Below are positions 17,151 to 24,227 of a stretch of 40,990 nucleotides of DNA, one piece after another. The DNA is from Chloroflexota bacterium (lineage in GTDB: Bacteria > Chloroflexota > Limnocylindria > Limnocylindrales > CSP1-4). Position numbers and translations under genes: made by a program. The first letter of the stretch is position 1, and each line of letters starts with the position of its first letter. The stretch spans positions 1 to 40,990 of the forward strand of contig JAJZRG010000029.1 of NCBI GenBank assembly GCA_021802825.1, given 5' to 3'. Under the pieces are notes generated by a model that saw only the letters and a list, made by a program, of their open reading frames with translations, was not told where the DNA came from and did not search any database.

Positions 17151-18419
17151 ATGTTCCATCGGACCCAGATCCCCGACGGGCCGCGCGTCATCTCGGCTCG
17201 ACTGCCGGGGTCGCGCTCCGTGTCCATCGCCGCGTACGTGCTCGCCGGGTCCCGGCAGGAGGCGCCTGGGGAGGTGGGCGTCGCTCACTTCATGGAGCAC
17301 CTGACCTTCAAGGGCACAACGGCCTACCCGACAAGCCGCGCCATCTCGGAGGCCGTCGAGGGCGTGGGCGGCTCGGCCAACGCGGCCACGGACCGCGAGT
17401 CCACCGTCTACTGGGTGCGCGTGCCGCGCCGGCGCGCCGAGACCGCAATGCGGGTGGTGGGCGAGCTCATCGTCCGGCCCCGCCTGACGGATGCCGACAT
17501 CGAGTCCGAGCGGGCGGTCATCGTGGAGGAGGTCCGCTCCTACCTGGACGACCCCGCCGAGTTCTGCCAGCTGCTCCTGGGCCAGGCGCTGTTCGGCATG
17601 GGCGCCCTGGGGCGCGAGATCTGCGGTGAGGAATCGGACATCCGGGCGCTGCCGGCGGCGGCGATCCGCGAGTTCTGGGCCGCGCGCTACCGCCCGTCGA
17701 ACATCGTGGTGGCGGTGGCGGGCGACCTCGAGCACGACGAGGCCCTGTCTCTCGCCGCCGAGGCGTTCGGGACCGGTGACGGCGCGGCCACGGGCTTCGA
17801 CCCCGCGCCTTCGCTCCCGGCCGGGCCGCGCGTGCTCACCGGCCGCCGAGACACCACCCAGGCGCAGCTGGCGATCGGCCTGCCCGCCCTGCGCCGCGAC
17901 CACCCGGATGCCTGGAACCTGACGCTGCTCAACGCCGTGCTGGGCGACGGCATGTCGAGCCGGTTGTTCCTGGGCGTGCGGGAGGAGAAGGGCCTCGCGT
18001 ACGACGTGAGCTCGGGACTGGTGGAGTACGCCGACAGCGGGGCACTCGAGATCTCGGCCGGCGTGGACCCGGCGCAGCTGCCCGCGGCGATCGAGGCGAT
18101 CCTGGCCGAGCTGGTGCGCATGGTCCACGAGCCTGTGCCCGATGACGAGCTCGCGAAGGCGAAGGCGTACCTCGCTGGCGGCCTCGAGCTGCGCATGGAC
18201 GACACGCGCCACCTCGCGTCATGGCTTGGCGGCCAGGAGGCGCTCCATGACCGCGTGTACACGCTCGACGAGGCGCTGCGGGCGGTCGAGGCGGTGACCG
18301 CCGACGACATCCAGCGAGTCGCGCGGGAGCTGGTGCGCGACGAGGAGCTCCGCATGGCGGTGGTCGCCCCCGGCCGGCACCTGCGCGGGGTCGAGCGGCA
18401 CCTGCGGCTGCCGCGATGA
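17151..18419 (+). CDS. M16 family (pitrilysin-type) zinc peptidase
   Basis: The 422-residue protein has the inverted zinc motif HFMEH (His46, Glu49, His50) and the distal zinc glutamate in ERAVIVEEV (about residue 126), characteristic of processing-peptidase-like M16 proteins. The second domain carries the substrate-contact region GDGMSSRLFLGVREEKGLAYDVSS, an Arg/Tyr pair conserved in the family. It is the short, one-unit form similar to mitochondrial processing peptidase beta and Bacillus YmxG/MlpA. No signal peptide, so cytoplasmic. It is followed 10 nt later by the TPR-like gene; the two are probably cotranscribed. Target is unknown. Confidence 0.92.
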   Translation: MFHRTQIPDGPRVISARLPGSRSVSIAAYVLAGSRQEAPGEVGVAHFMEHLTFKGTTAYPTSRAISEAVEGVGGSANAATDRESTVYWVRVPRRRAETAMRVVGELIVRPRLTDADIESERAVIVEEVRSYLDDPAEFCQLLLGQALFGMGALGREICGEESDIRALPAAAIREFWAARYRPSNIVVAVAGDLEHDEALSLAAEAFGTGDGAATGFDPAPSLPAGPRVLTGRRDTTQAQLAIGLPALRRDHPDAWNLTLLNAVLGDGMSSRLFLGVREEKGLAYDVSSGLVEYADSGALEISAGVDPAQLPAAIEAILAELVRMVHEPVPDDELAKAKAYLAGGLELRMDDTRHLASWLGGQEALHDRVYTLDEALRAVEAVTADDIQRVARELVRDEELRMAVVAPGRHLRGVERHLRLPR

Positions 18420-18429
18420 GGTCCCCGCG

Positions 18430-19740
18430 ATGAGGTTCGTTCGGCGGGGGCGCGGCTCCGACGAGTCGCCGCCGGTTGAGCCCGCGCCGGTCACGCGGGT
18501 CGAGCCGGCCAAGCCTCGCCCCGTCGATCCCGATCCCGTGGAGCCCGATCAGCCCGTCGTGTCCGCGCGGGCCGAGTCGGCGCCTGCGGCGACGGAGCCT
18601 GTCGGGCCTGTGCCCGAGCAGGCCGCCGCGGGTGCCGCCCGCGTGGCTGCCCCGGTCGAGTCCGCGCCTGCGCCGCCCAAGCCGGTTGCCCACGACCTCT
18701 CGTCCGTCGAGGCCGAGCTCGCTGAGGCCGACCCCGACGTGACGTCCGGCGATGCGCTGGCGATCGAGACCGAGTCGGCGCACCTGGTGGCCGTCGCGGA
18801 GGCGGCAGCCGACGCGACTGCGGTCGCCGCTGGCGATCGCGTGGCCGCGATCCAGGCCGATGCGAGGATCGGGGCGCCGGACGCCGACGGGGAGCCTGCG
18901 CCAGTTCGGCCCGCGCGCGGGCCTGTGCTCTCGTGGCCAGGTTCGACCGCCGAGGCCGCGGGCGGTTTGGCTGCCGAGGACCGCCCGCCCGCCCTCCGCT
19001 TCGCTCGCCTGCACTTGCGCTCCGGGCAGTACGCCCTCGCCCGCGCTGAGCTGGAGGCGCTCGCCGGACGGGGCCGGCTTGACGGGCCCGCGCTCCTCGA
19101 CCTCGCCGAGATCCGCTGGCGCACCGGGGATCTTCAGGGGGCGGGGGAGGCTGCCAAGGCGCTCGTCGCGGGGGGCAGCGAATCTCCGCTCGCGCTGGTC
19201 ATCGCCGCGGAGGCCGTGGCCGCGGCCGGGCGGCCGGGCGAGGCTCGACGCCTCTCGTCGCGCGCACTCGATGTCGCTGACGCCCCGCTCGGCGAGCTGT
19301 TCGCCGGCATGCCGCGCTCGACGATCTGGCCGGCGGCGCCCGAGTCCGAGACACCCGCTGCGGCGCCGAGAGGGCGGAGCACGACGACGGCCGACACCTT
19401 CCGCGCGCCATCCACCGCCTCCGAGGCCTTCGCCGGCGGTCGAGCAGCCCTCGTCCGCGGTGATTCCACCCGTGCGGCGCTCCTGCTGAGCGTGGCCATG
19501 CGGCTTGCGCCCGAGTTCGCGGAGGACGTGCTGCATTCGGTTGCGGGCCGCGACGACCACCCGCTCCTCGCCCTGGTCCGGGGCGACGCCCTTCGGCTCC
19601 TGGGTCAGGAGGCGGAGGCGCTCGAGGCGTTCGACCGTGCACGGGGCCGCGCCTCGTCGGCAGTCTCCGGGAGCCTGCGCCGCGGCGACCCGGGCCTGTT
19701 TGACGACGATCCCGCCCTGTCAGGCGACCAGGAGGCCTGA
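18430..19740 (+). CDS. Pro/Ala-rich protein with TPR-like C-terminal half
   Basis: Function unknown. Residues 1 to about 180 are low-complexity, rich in Pro, Ala, Glu and Val, and probably disordered. Residues 180-310 look helical with TPR-like spacing (ALRFARLHLRSGQYALARAE; DLAEIRWRTGDLQGAGEAAK; VAAAGRPGEARRLSSRALDV). A second helical group near 340-420 (GGRAALVRGDSTRAALLLS; GDALRLLGQEAEALEAFDRA) repeats the theme. No membrane segment. It starts 10 nt after the M16 peptidase stop, suggesting coupling, and may be a scaffold for that enzyme or another complex; this is inference from position only. Confidence 0.7.
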   Translation: MRFVRRGRGSDESPPVEPAPVTRVEPAKPRPVDPDPVEPDQPVVSARAESAPAATEPVGPVPEQAAAGAARVAAPVESAPAPPKPVAHDLSSVEAELAEADPDVTSGDALAIETESAHLVAVAEAAADATAVAAGDRVAAIQADARIGAPDADGEPAPVRPARGPVLSWPGSTAEAAGGLAAEDRPPALRFARLHLRSGQYALARAELEALAGRGRLDGPALLDLAEIRWRTGDLQGAGEAAKALVAGGSESPLALVIAAEAVAAAGRPGEARRLSSRALDVADAPLGELFAGMPRSTIWPAAPESETPAAAPRGRSTTTADTFRAPSTASEAFAGGRAALVRGDSTRAALLLSVAMRLAPEFAEDVLHSVAGRDDHPLLALVRGDALRLLGQEAEALEAFDRARGRASSAVSGSLRRGDPGLFDDDPALSGDQEA

Positions 19741-19919
19741 CCCAGGCGCCTCCGCGGTCGGTCGCCTCGCAGCAGCGTCGCGCCGCAGCAGCCACCGGGC
19801 ACGCTATCCTCATGGCCCCGCGCGGAGCCGGCTTCACTGACCATCGGCGCCGCGTCCCGTCACACACCCACCTGCGGCGCCCGACGGCGGCCCGCGCCAC
19901 GAGAGGCATCCGAAGCTCC

Positions 19920-20387
19920 ATGGCCGATCTCCAGCGCACGCTCCTCCTGGTCAAGCCCGACGGCGTCCAGCGCCTGCTCGTCGGCCGCGTGCTCACCCGG
20001 TTCGAGGAGCGGGGGCTCAAGCTCGTCGGCCTCAAGCTCGTGCACGTTGACCGCGCCCTCGCCGAGCAGCACTACGCGGTCCACCGCGAGAAGCCGTTCT
20101 TCCGGGGCCTCGTTGACTTCATCACGTCGGGCCCGCTCGTCGCGGCAGCCCTCGAGGGGCCGAACGCCATCGCCATCGTCCGTGCGATGAACGGCGCGAC
20201 GCGTCCCCACGAGGCGGCGCCGGGCTCGATCCGCGGTGACTTCGCGGTCGAGACCGCCCAGAACCTGGTCCACGCGTCGGACAGCCCCGAGACCGCGGAG
20301 GCCGAGCTCGCCCTGTGGTTCAAGCCCGAGGAGCTGCTCAGCTACTCCCGCGAGATCGACCGCTGGGTGCTCGCCCCCGAGGGCTGA
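19920..20387 (+). CDS. ndk: Nucleoside diphosphate kinase
   Basis: Balances nucleoside triphosphate pools by transferring a phosphate through a phosphohistidine. The 155-residue protein begins MADLQRTLLLVKPDGVQR and has the active-site region NLVHASDS, where the histidine is the phosphorylated residue, plus GSIRGDFA. The length is slightly above the usual 135-150, with a short C-terminal tail. The start at 19920 has GAGAGG about 12 nt upstream; a longer in-frame reading from 19812 is unrelated to Ndk. A TATCCT hexamer at 19805-19810 might be the -10. Confidence 0.95.
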   Translation: MADLQRTLLLVKPDGVQRLLVGRVLTRFEERGLKLVGLKLVHVDRALAEQHYAVHREKPFFRGLVDFITSGPLVAAALEGPNAIAIVRAMNGATRPHEAAPGSIRGDFAVETAQNLVHASDSPETAEAELALWFKPEELLSYSREIDRWVLAPEG

Positions 20388-20459
20388 CCCCCTTTGATCT
20401 CCGTGGCTCGCGGCGGGGTTGCCGCGACGAGCCTGGGTGAGGCCCGCGCCGCCGCGCAG

Positions 20460-22568
20460 CTAGCCCTGGCTGCAGCTGACGGCCGGGACCGCCGGGGTCG
20501 GCTCGCACGCGGCAGCCGAGACGCCGAACACTCCGGATGCCACCAGGGCTGCCAGGAGCGCGAGCGCCAGCACGGCCGCTGAGAGCAGGTCGGTGCGATG
20601 GCGTCGGAGCGAAGCGGCCGCACGCGCTGCCGCGTCAGGCCCGGAAGGCGTGCCGCGTCGGCGGGAGAAGGCGAGACCATCAGGCGAGGCGCCATCCGCG
20701 GCTTCACCATCCGGGGCTCGATCGGCTGTGTCGCGGTCCGCCGCCAGCAGCGCCGACGGGAGGGCCTTCGAGGCTCCGGGCGCCCGGGGCGTGGTTATCG
20801 CGCTGGAGCCGGACGGGCCGCCCGGCGTGCGGGCGCGCCGTCCCACGCCGATCACTGCCCGCGCGTCACCCATCTCGGCATTCGCCCGCGCATCGCCCGC
20901 GTGCCGTGCGGGCGCGGGCCCCATCGACGCGGCGGTGTCGGGCTGCGCCGGCCGCGGCGACCCGGCGTCGCGTGCGAGCGCCGAATCCCCGTCGGGCAGA
21001 TCGAACAGCCCGGGCTGAACGAGCGGCGCTGTCACGCGGTGCGCCTTGGGTCGCGCGGGGCTCGGCTGGGCAGGCAGTGTCGACACGAGATCGGGCCTTG
21101 CCGTCGTGGTCGGCTTCGAGAGCGGTGTCGCGTCGGACTCCTGCTCGACGGGGAGCCCCTCCTCGTGCCCGCGCCGCTGCGCGGACGGTCGTGGCAGTCG
21201 GGCCGGACGTGCCATGCGAGCCCGGAGCCCCAGGAGCTCGGGCGTGCCGCCGTCCACGCGGCTCGTCGGGGCGGCGATCCCCAGCCACAGCCAGCGCGCG
21301 TAGGCGGGGAGCGTGAGGAGCGAGGCGACCAGCAGGAGCGCGCCCAGCGGCCCCTCCGCCGCGAGCCTTGTGAGGTCGAGCCGGGCCGTGAACACCGCCC
21401 AGCCGGGCAGCCCATAGGTGGCGACGACGATCAGCACCAGGGCGAGGCCCAGGGGCGGCGAGGGCCGCAGCCAACCGCGCAGGTCGGGCACCGAGCGGGT
21501 CTTGTAGCGGTCTTCGGCCACGGCCGCCCAGGCGGCGAGCGCGGTCTTGGTCACCGCGACCGTGAGCAGCCAGGTTCGAGCCGGGCCCCAGGCGGTGGCA
21601 GCCGGGTCGAGCGCCGCGAAGGCCAGCACCACGAGCCCGAGGTCGGCCAGGGTCAGGTACCCGACGGCGTGCCGCAGGTCGTCCTGGAAGGCGGCGGCGA
21701 GCCCCCCGGCGACCGTCGCAAGCAGGACGAGGACCACGATCAACGCCTGCGCGGAACCCACGGCAAGCCCGAGTGGCGCCAGCTCTCCCGCGACCACACC
21801 CGCCGAGATCGCCGCCAAGGGCAGCGGCAGCCAGACCAGCACAAGCGGCAGCGATCCATCAGGGGCCGTGTCGGTGAGCGCGCTCACCCGCACGTGGAAG
21901 GGGATCGCGCCCACGCGCGCGGCCACGACAAGGGTCACGGCCAGGAGCCCGAATGCCACCACGGCAGCCATCCCGTTTCCGGCCGTGGCGGCCCCATCGG
22001 CGGTGCTGGCCGGCGCGAGATGCACCAGCAGCGGCAGAACGGAGGCCACGGCCAGGACCACGAGCGCCGTGGCCACGGCGATGCGCACCTCCCGCGCGGC
22101 CACGCCTGCCGCGCCGGGTCGGGGCGTCGCCAGCAGCACCGGGATCGACACGAGCCCGGTGGCGCCGGCGGCGGCGATGCCCAGCTGCGCGGTGCTGGCG
22201 CCAAGCGCCACCGTCGTGCCGACCAGGGCCGCGAGCGACGCCGGGAGGAGCCCGCGGAGCCCGGGCAGACCGCGCAGCAGCCAGGCGATTGCGCACATGA
22301 GGATCGAGCTGGCGGCCGCCAGCACCACGACGAGACGCAGGTAGCCGCCCGGCACCACGGCGCCGTTGAACGCCGTCCCGGGCACGGCGCCCGTCGCGTC
22401 TGGGTCGGCGGTCGGCGTGGCGGACACGGCGGCCAGGATCGCCATGAGCGCGAGGGCGAGGAGGCCCCCGCCGAGGGCGACCCGGGCTGCGGCACCATCG
22501 CGGGGCAGCGCCCAGGCGGTGCCGGCTGCCGCCAGCCCCCCGATGAAGAGCAGCGCCAGGACCGTCAT
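20460..22568 (-). CDS. Diverged NuoN/Mrp-type antiporter-like membrane protein with long disordered insert
   Basis: The 702-residue protein has about 13 hydrophobic segments in the first 420 residues, matching the proton-conducting subunit fold of complex I and Mrp antiporters. FQDDLRHAVGYLTLADLG corresponds to the usual DLKRLLAYSSI region, and YKTRSVPDLRGW then GLPGWAVFTARLDL to the DLxGL...PPxxGFxxK region. The lysine normally in the LSGxxLK helix is missing. Residues about 420-640 form a Pro/Ala/Arg/Ser-rich linker, then one more membrane helix (LLSAAVLALALLAALVASG) ends the protein. The start overlaps the stop of the preceding membrane gene as ATGA. No nuo operon surrounds it. Confidence 0.65.
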   Translation of the reverse strand: MTVLALLFIGGLAAAGTAWALPRDGAAARVALGGGLLALALMAILAAVSATPTADPDATGAVPGTAFNGAVVPGGYLRLVVVLAAASSILMCAIAWLLRGLPGLRGLLPASLAALVGTTVALGASTAQLGIAAAGATGLVSIPVLLATPRPGAAGVAAREVRIAVATALVVLAVASVLPLLVHLAPASTADGAATAGNGMAAVVAFGLLAVTLVVAARVGAIPFHVRVSALTDTAPDGSLPLVLVWLPLPLAAISAGVVAGELAPLGLAVGSAQALIVVLVLLATVAGGLAAAFQDDLRHAVGYLTLADLGLVVLAFAALDPAATAWGPARTWLLTVAVTKTALAAWAAVAEDRYKTRSVPDLRGWLRPSPPLGLALVLIVVATYGLPGWAVFTARLDLTRLAAEGPLGALLLVASLLTLPAYARWLWLGIAAPTSRVDGGTPELLGLRARMARPARLPRPSAQRRGHEEGLPVEQESDATPLSKPTTTARPDLVSTLPAQPSPARPKAHRVTAPLVQPGLFDLPDGDSALARDAGSPRPAQPDTAASMGPAPARHAGDARANAEMGDARAVIGVGRRARTPGGPSGSSAITTPRAPGASKALPSALLAADRDTADRAPDGEAADGASPDGLAFSRRRGTPSGPDAAARAAASLRRHRTDLLSAAVLALALLAALVASGVFGVSAAACEPTPAVPAVSCSQG

Positions 22569-23287
22569 CCGGCGGCCCCGCGGTGGGCCTCGTCGGCGGC
22601 CCGGTGGTGGACCGCCGGCTCGCGCGAGAGCGCGTCGCGCAGGATGAGGTCGCCGCCCATCCGCAGCATCGCGGACGTCACGGCGGCGACGGCCGCGCCC
22701 GTGAGCGCCGTGAGGAGTGCCAAGGCGAGCTCGAGGGTGTCGTCGGGCGAGCCGCCCAGCGCCGAGGTGAGCAGACCGCCAGCCGCGACGAGCAGCAGGA
22801 CCCCGAGGCCGAGGCGGTGGCCGTCGCGGGGCAGGACCAGCGGAGCCGCCGCGAGGACGCCCAGCGCCGCCGCGACACCGATCGCTCCGCGGTCAACGAG
22901 CGACCCGCCGGCAAGCGTCTGGCCCACGAAGTCGCTCGCAGACGCACCCGCATCGTCCAGGGCGCCCGCGAATGCCGCCGCCGCCAGCCAGCCGATCACG
23001 AACGCGGCCACCGCGACGCCGGCCGAGCCGGCCCAGCCGAGGGAGGTGTGCGCGGCCGGGCTGGGCGCCTTGCGCAGCGCCATCCAGACGAGCCAGCCCC
23101 CGAGGGCCGCACCGGCGAGGCGCGCGACGAGGCCGGCGGCGGACGGCAGCGGGTCTGCGACGAGCCCGGCGAGCAGGACCGCCGCGAACGCACCCAGCGT
23201 CGCGTGCCGGGGGTTAGGCGCCGCCACCGCCACCACGGCGCCCGCGACCACGAGGCCCGCCACGATGAGCAGCACCGGCGTCACCAC
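22565..23287 (-). CDS. Membrane protein, possibly NuoJ/NuoK-like
   Basis: The 240-residue, Ala/Leu/Val-rich protein has about 7 predicted membrane helices. The first 45 residues (LLIVAGLVVAGAVVAVAAPNPRHATLGAF) resemble the N-terminus of NuoJ-type subunits, where one or two helices are followed by an RNPxHAxLG-like turn. The last helices (LELALALLTALTGAAVAAVTSAML) resemble NuoK. The similarity is weak and may reflect composition. It starts 12 nt after lepB (GTG start), and its stop overlaps the following antiporter-like gene, so the two membrane proteins are probably made together. Confidence 0.55.
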   Translation of the reverse strand: MVTPVLLIVAGLVVAGAVVAVAAPNPRHATLGAFAAVLLAGLVADPLPSAAGLVARLAGAALGGWLVWMALRKAPSPAAHTSLGWAGSAGVAVAAFVIGWLAAAAFAGALDDAGASASDFVGQTLAGGSLVDRGAIGVAAALGVLAAAPLVLPRDGHRLGLGVLLLVAAGGLLTSALGGSPDDTLELALALLTALTGAAVAAVTSAMLRMGGDLILRDALSREPAVHHRAADEAHRGAAG

Positions 23288-23299
23288 GGGCGGCGCGGG

Positions 23300-23902
23300 T
23301 CAGGGGACGGTGAGAGGTGTGGGGACACCGGGGTAGCTCGGGGTCTGGAGGATGCCGATCGTCGAGATGGGCCAGTAGCGTAGGAATGCGCGGCCGACGA
23401 CGCTCGACTCCGGGATCGGCCCGAAGGCACGCGAATCCGCGGACGCCTTGCGGTGATCGCCCATGACGAACAGGTCGCCGGCGGGCACGACCCACGTGGA
23501 CTGGTCGTTGAGCGGGACGGTGGGCTCGTTGATGCCCGCGGCGTTCTTGAAGGTGTACGGCTCGTCGATCGGGACGCCGTTCACGTACACCTTGCCGTCG
23601 TCCTTCACCGACACCGTGTCGCCGGGGAGTCCGATGACCCGCTTGATGAACGGCGGCGAGTCCTGGGTGTAGTTGGGCGGCGGGGTGAACACCACGATGT
23701 CGCCCCGCTTGTAGGGGTCCCATCGCGGCGTGAGCTTGTCGACCAGCACGTACTGCTCGGGCTCCAGGGTCCGCTCCATGGAGTCCTGCTGAACCTTGAA
23801 CGGCTGGGCGACGAAGTTCTGGATGACAAAGAAGATGACGAGGGTCAGAACGAGCGTCTCGACGACTTCGACGAGACACCCGAGGCCGGAGCGCTTGTCC
23901 AC
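23300..23902 (-). CDS. lepB: Signal peptidase I
   Basis: Removes signal peptides from exported proteins on the outer face of the membrane. The 200-residue protein has one N-terminal membrane helix (VETLVLTLVIFFVIQNFVAQ), the catalytic Ser41 in VQQDSMERTL, Lys87 in FIKRVIGLPGD, and the conserved VMGDHRKASADSR box. The GTG at 23902 is used because upstream sequence has no LepB homology; a TACACT hexamer 7 nt before it suggests a leaderless message. It leads a three-gene run with the two antiporter-like genes and is divergent from the H+-PPase gene. Confidence 0.93.
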   Translation of the reverse strand: MDKRSGLGCLVEVVETLVLTLVIFFVIQNFVAQPFKVQQDSMERTLEPEQYVLVDKLTPRWDPYKRGDIVVFTPPPNYTQDSPPFIKRVIGLPGDTVSVKDDGKVYVNGVPIDEPYTFKNAAGINEPTVPLNDQSTWVVPAGDLFVMGDHRKASADSRAFGPIPESSVVGRAFLRYWPISTIGILQTPSYPGVPTPLTVP

Positions 23903-23909
23903 GGAGCGG

Positions 23910-23915
23910 AGTGTA
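23910..23915 (-). promoter_or_regulatory. Candidate -10 element, leaderless lepB
   Basis: TACACT followed by 7 nt and the GTG start of lepB. No Shine-Dalgarno sequence and no clear -35. Confidence 0.4.
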
Positions 23916-24035
23916 CAGGCGAACCCTGTCCCCGCCGGCTGGTAGGGCCGAGGGGCCCGGCGAGCACGATTCGGGGGCCCGCATGCATGGGCCGCCCGGC
24001 CGGGTGCAACCGATGCGCTGTGGTCCGCATGGAGT

Positions 24036-24065
24036 TTGACCCGTGCGCAGACGCACGCATACACT
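24036..24065 (+). promoter_or_regulatory. Sigma-70-type promoter for hppA
   Basis: TTGACC and TACACT are separated by 18 bp. Transcription would start near 24072, giving a 5' leader of about 155 nt before the H+-PPase ATG. The leader has TAGGAGG at about 24206. The divergent lepB gene starts at 23902; apart from the two promoters nothing else was seen in this 325-nt gap. Confidence 0.6.
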
Positions 24066-24227
24066 CCGCACGTTTGGCGCGCGGGCTCCTGTGTGTTCCG
24101 AGCCCCCGCCCGACCGCCCTCGCTGAACCGGCGAGCCCTCCTGTACCGGACAGGGCAGGTTGCCGAGGCGAGCCGCACGAACGACGACGTCCCGGCAGCA
24201 CGCGGGTAGGAGGCTCAGCGAAACCCA

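Noticed and set aside
22972..23217. Short Arg/Pro-rich plus-strand frames in 20-23 kb
   Set aside because: Antisense shadows without ribosome-binding sites or recognisable products.
20598..23336. A 912-codon plus-strand open frame
   Set aside because: It is antisense to the two antiporter-like membrane genes and signal peptidase region; its translation is Arg/Gly/Pro/His-rich low complexity, typical of shadows at high GC.
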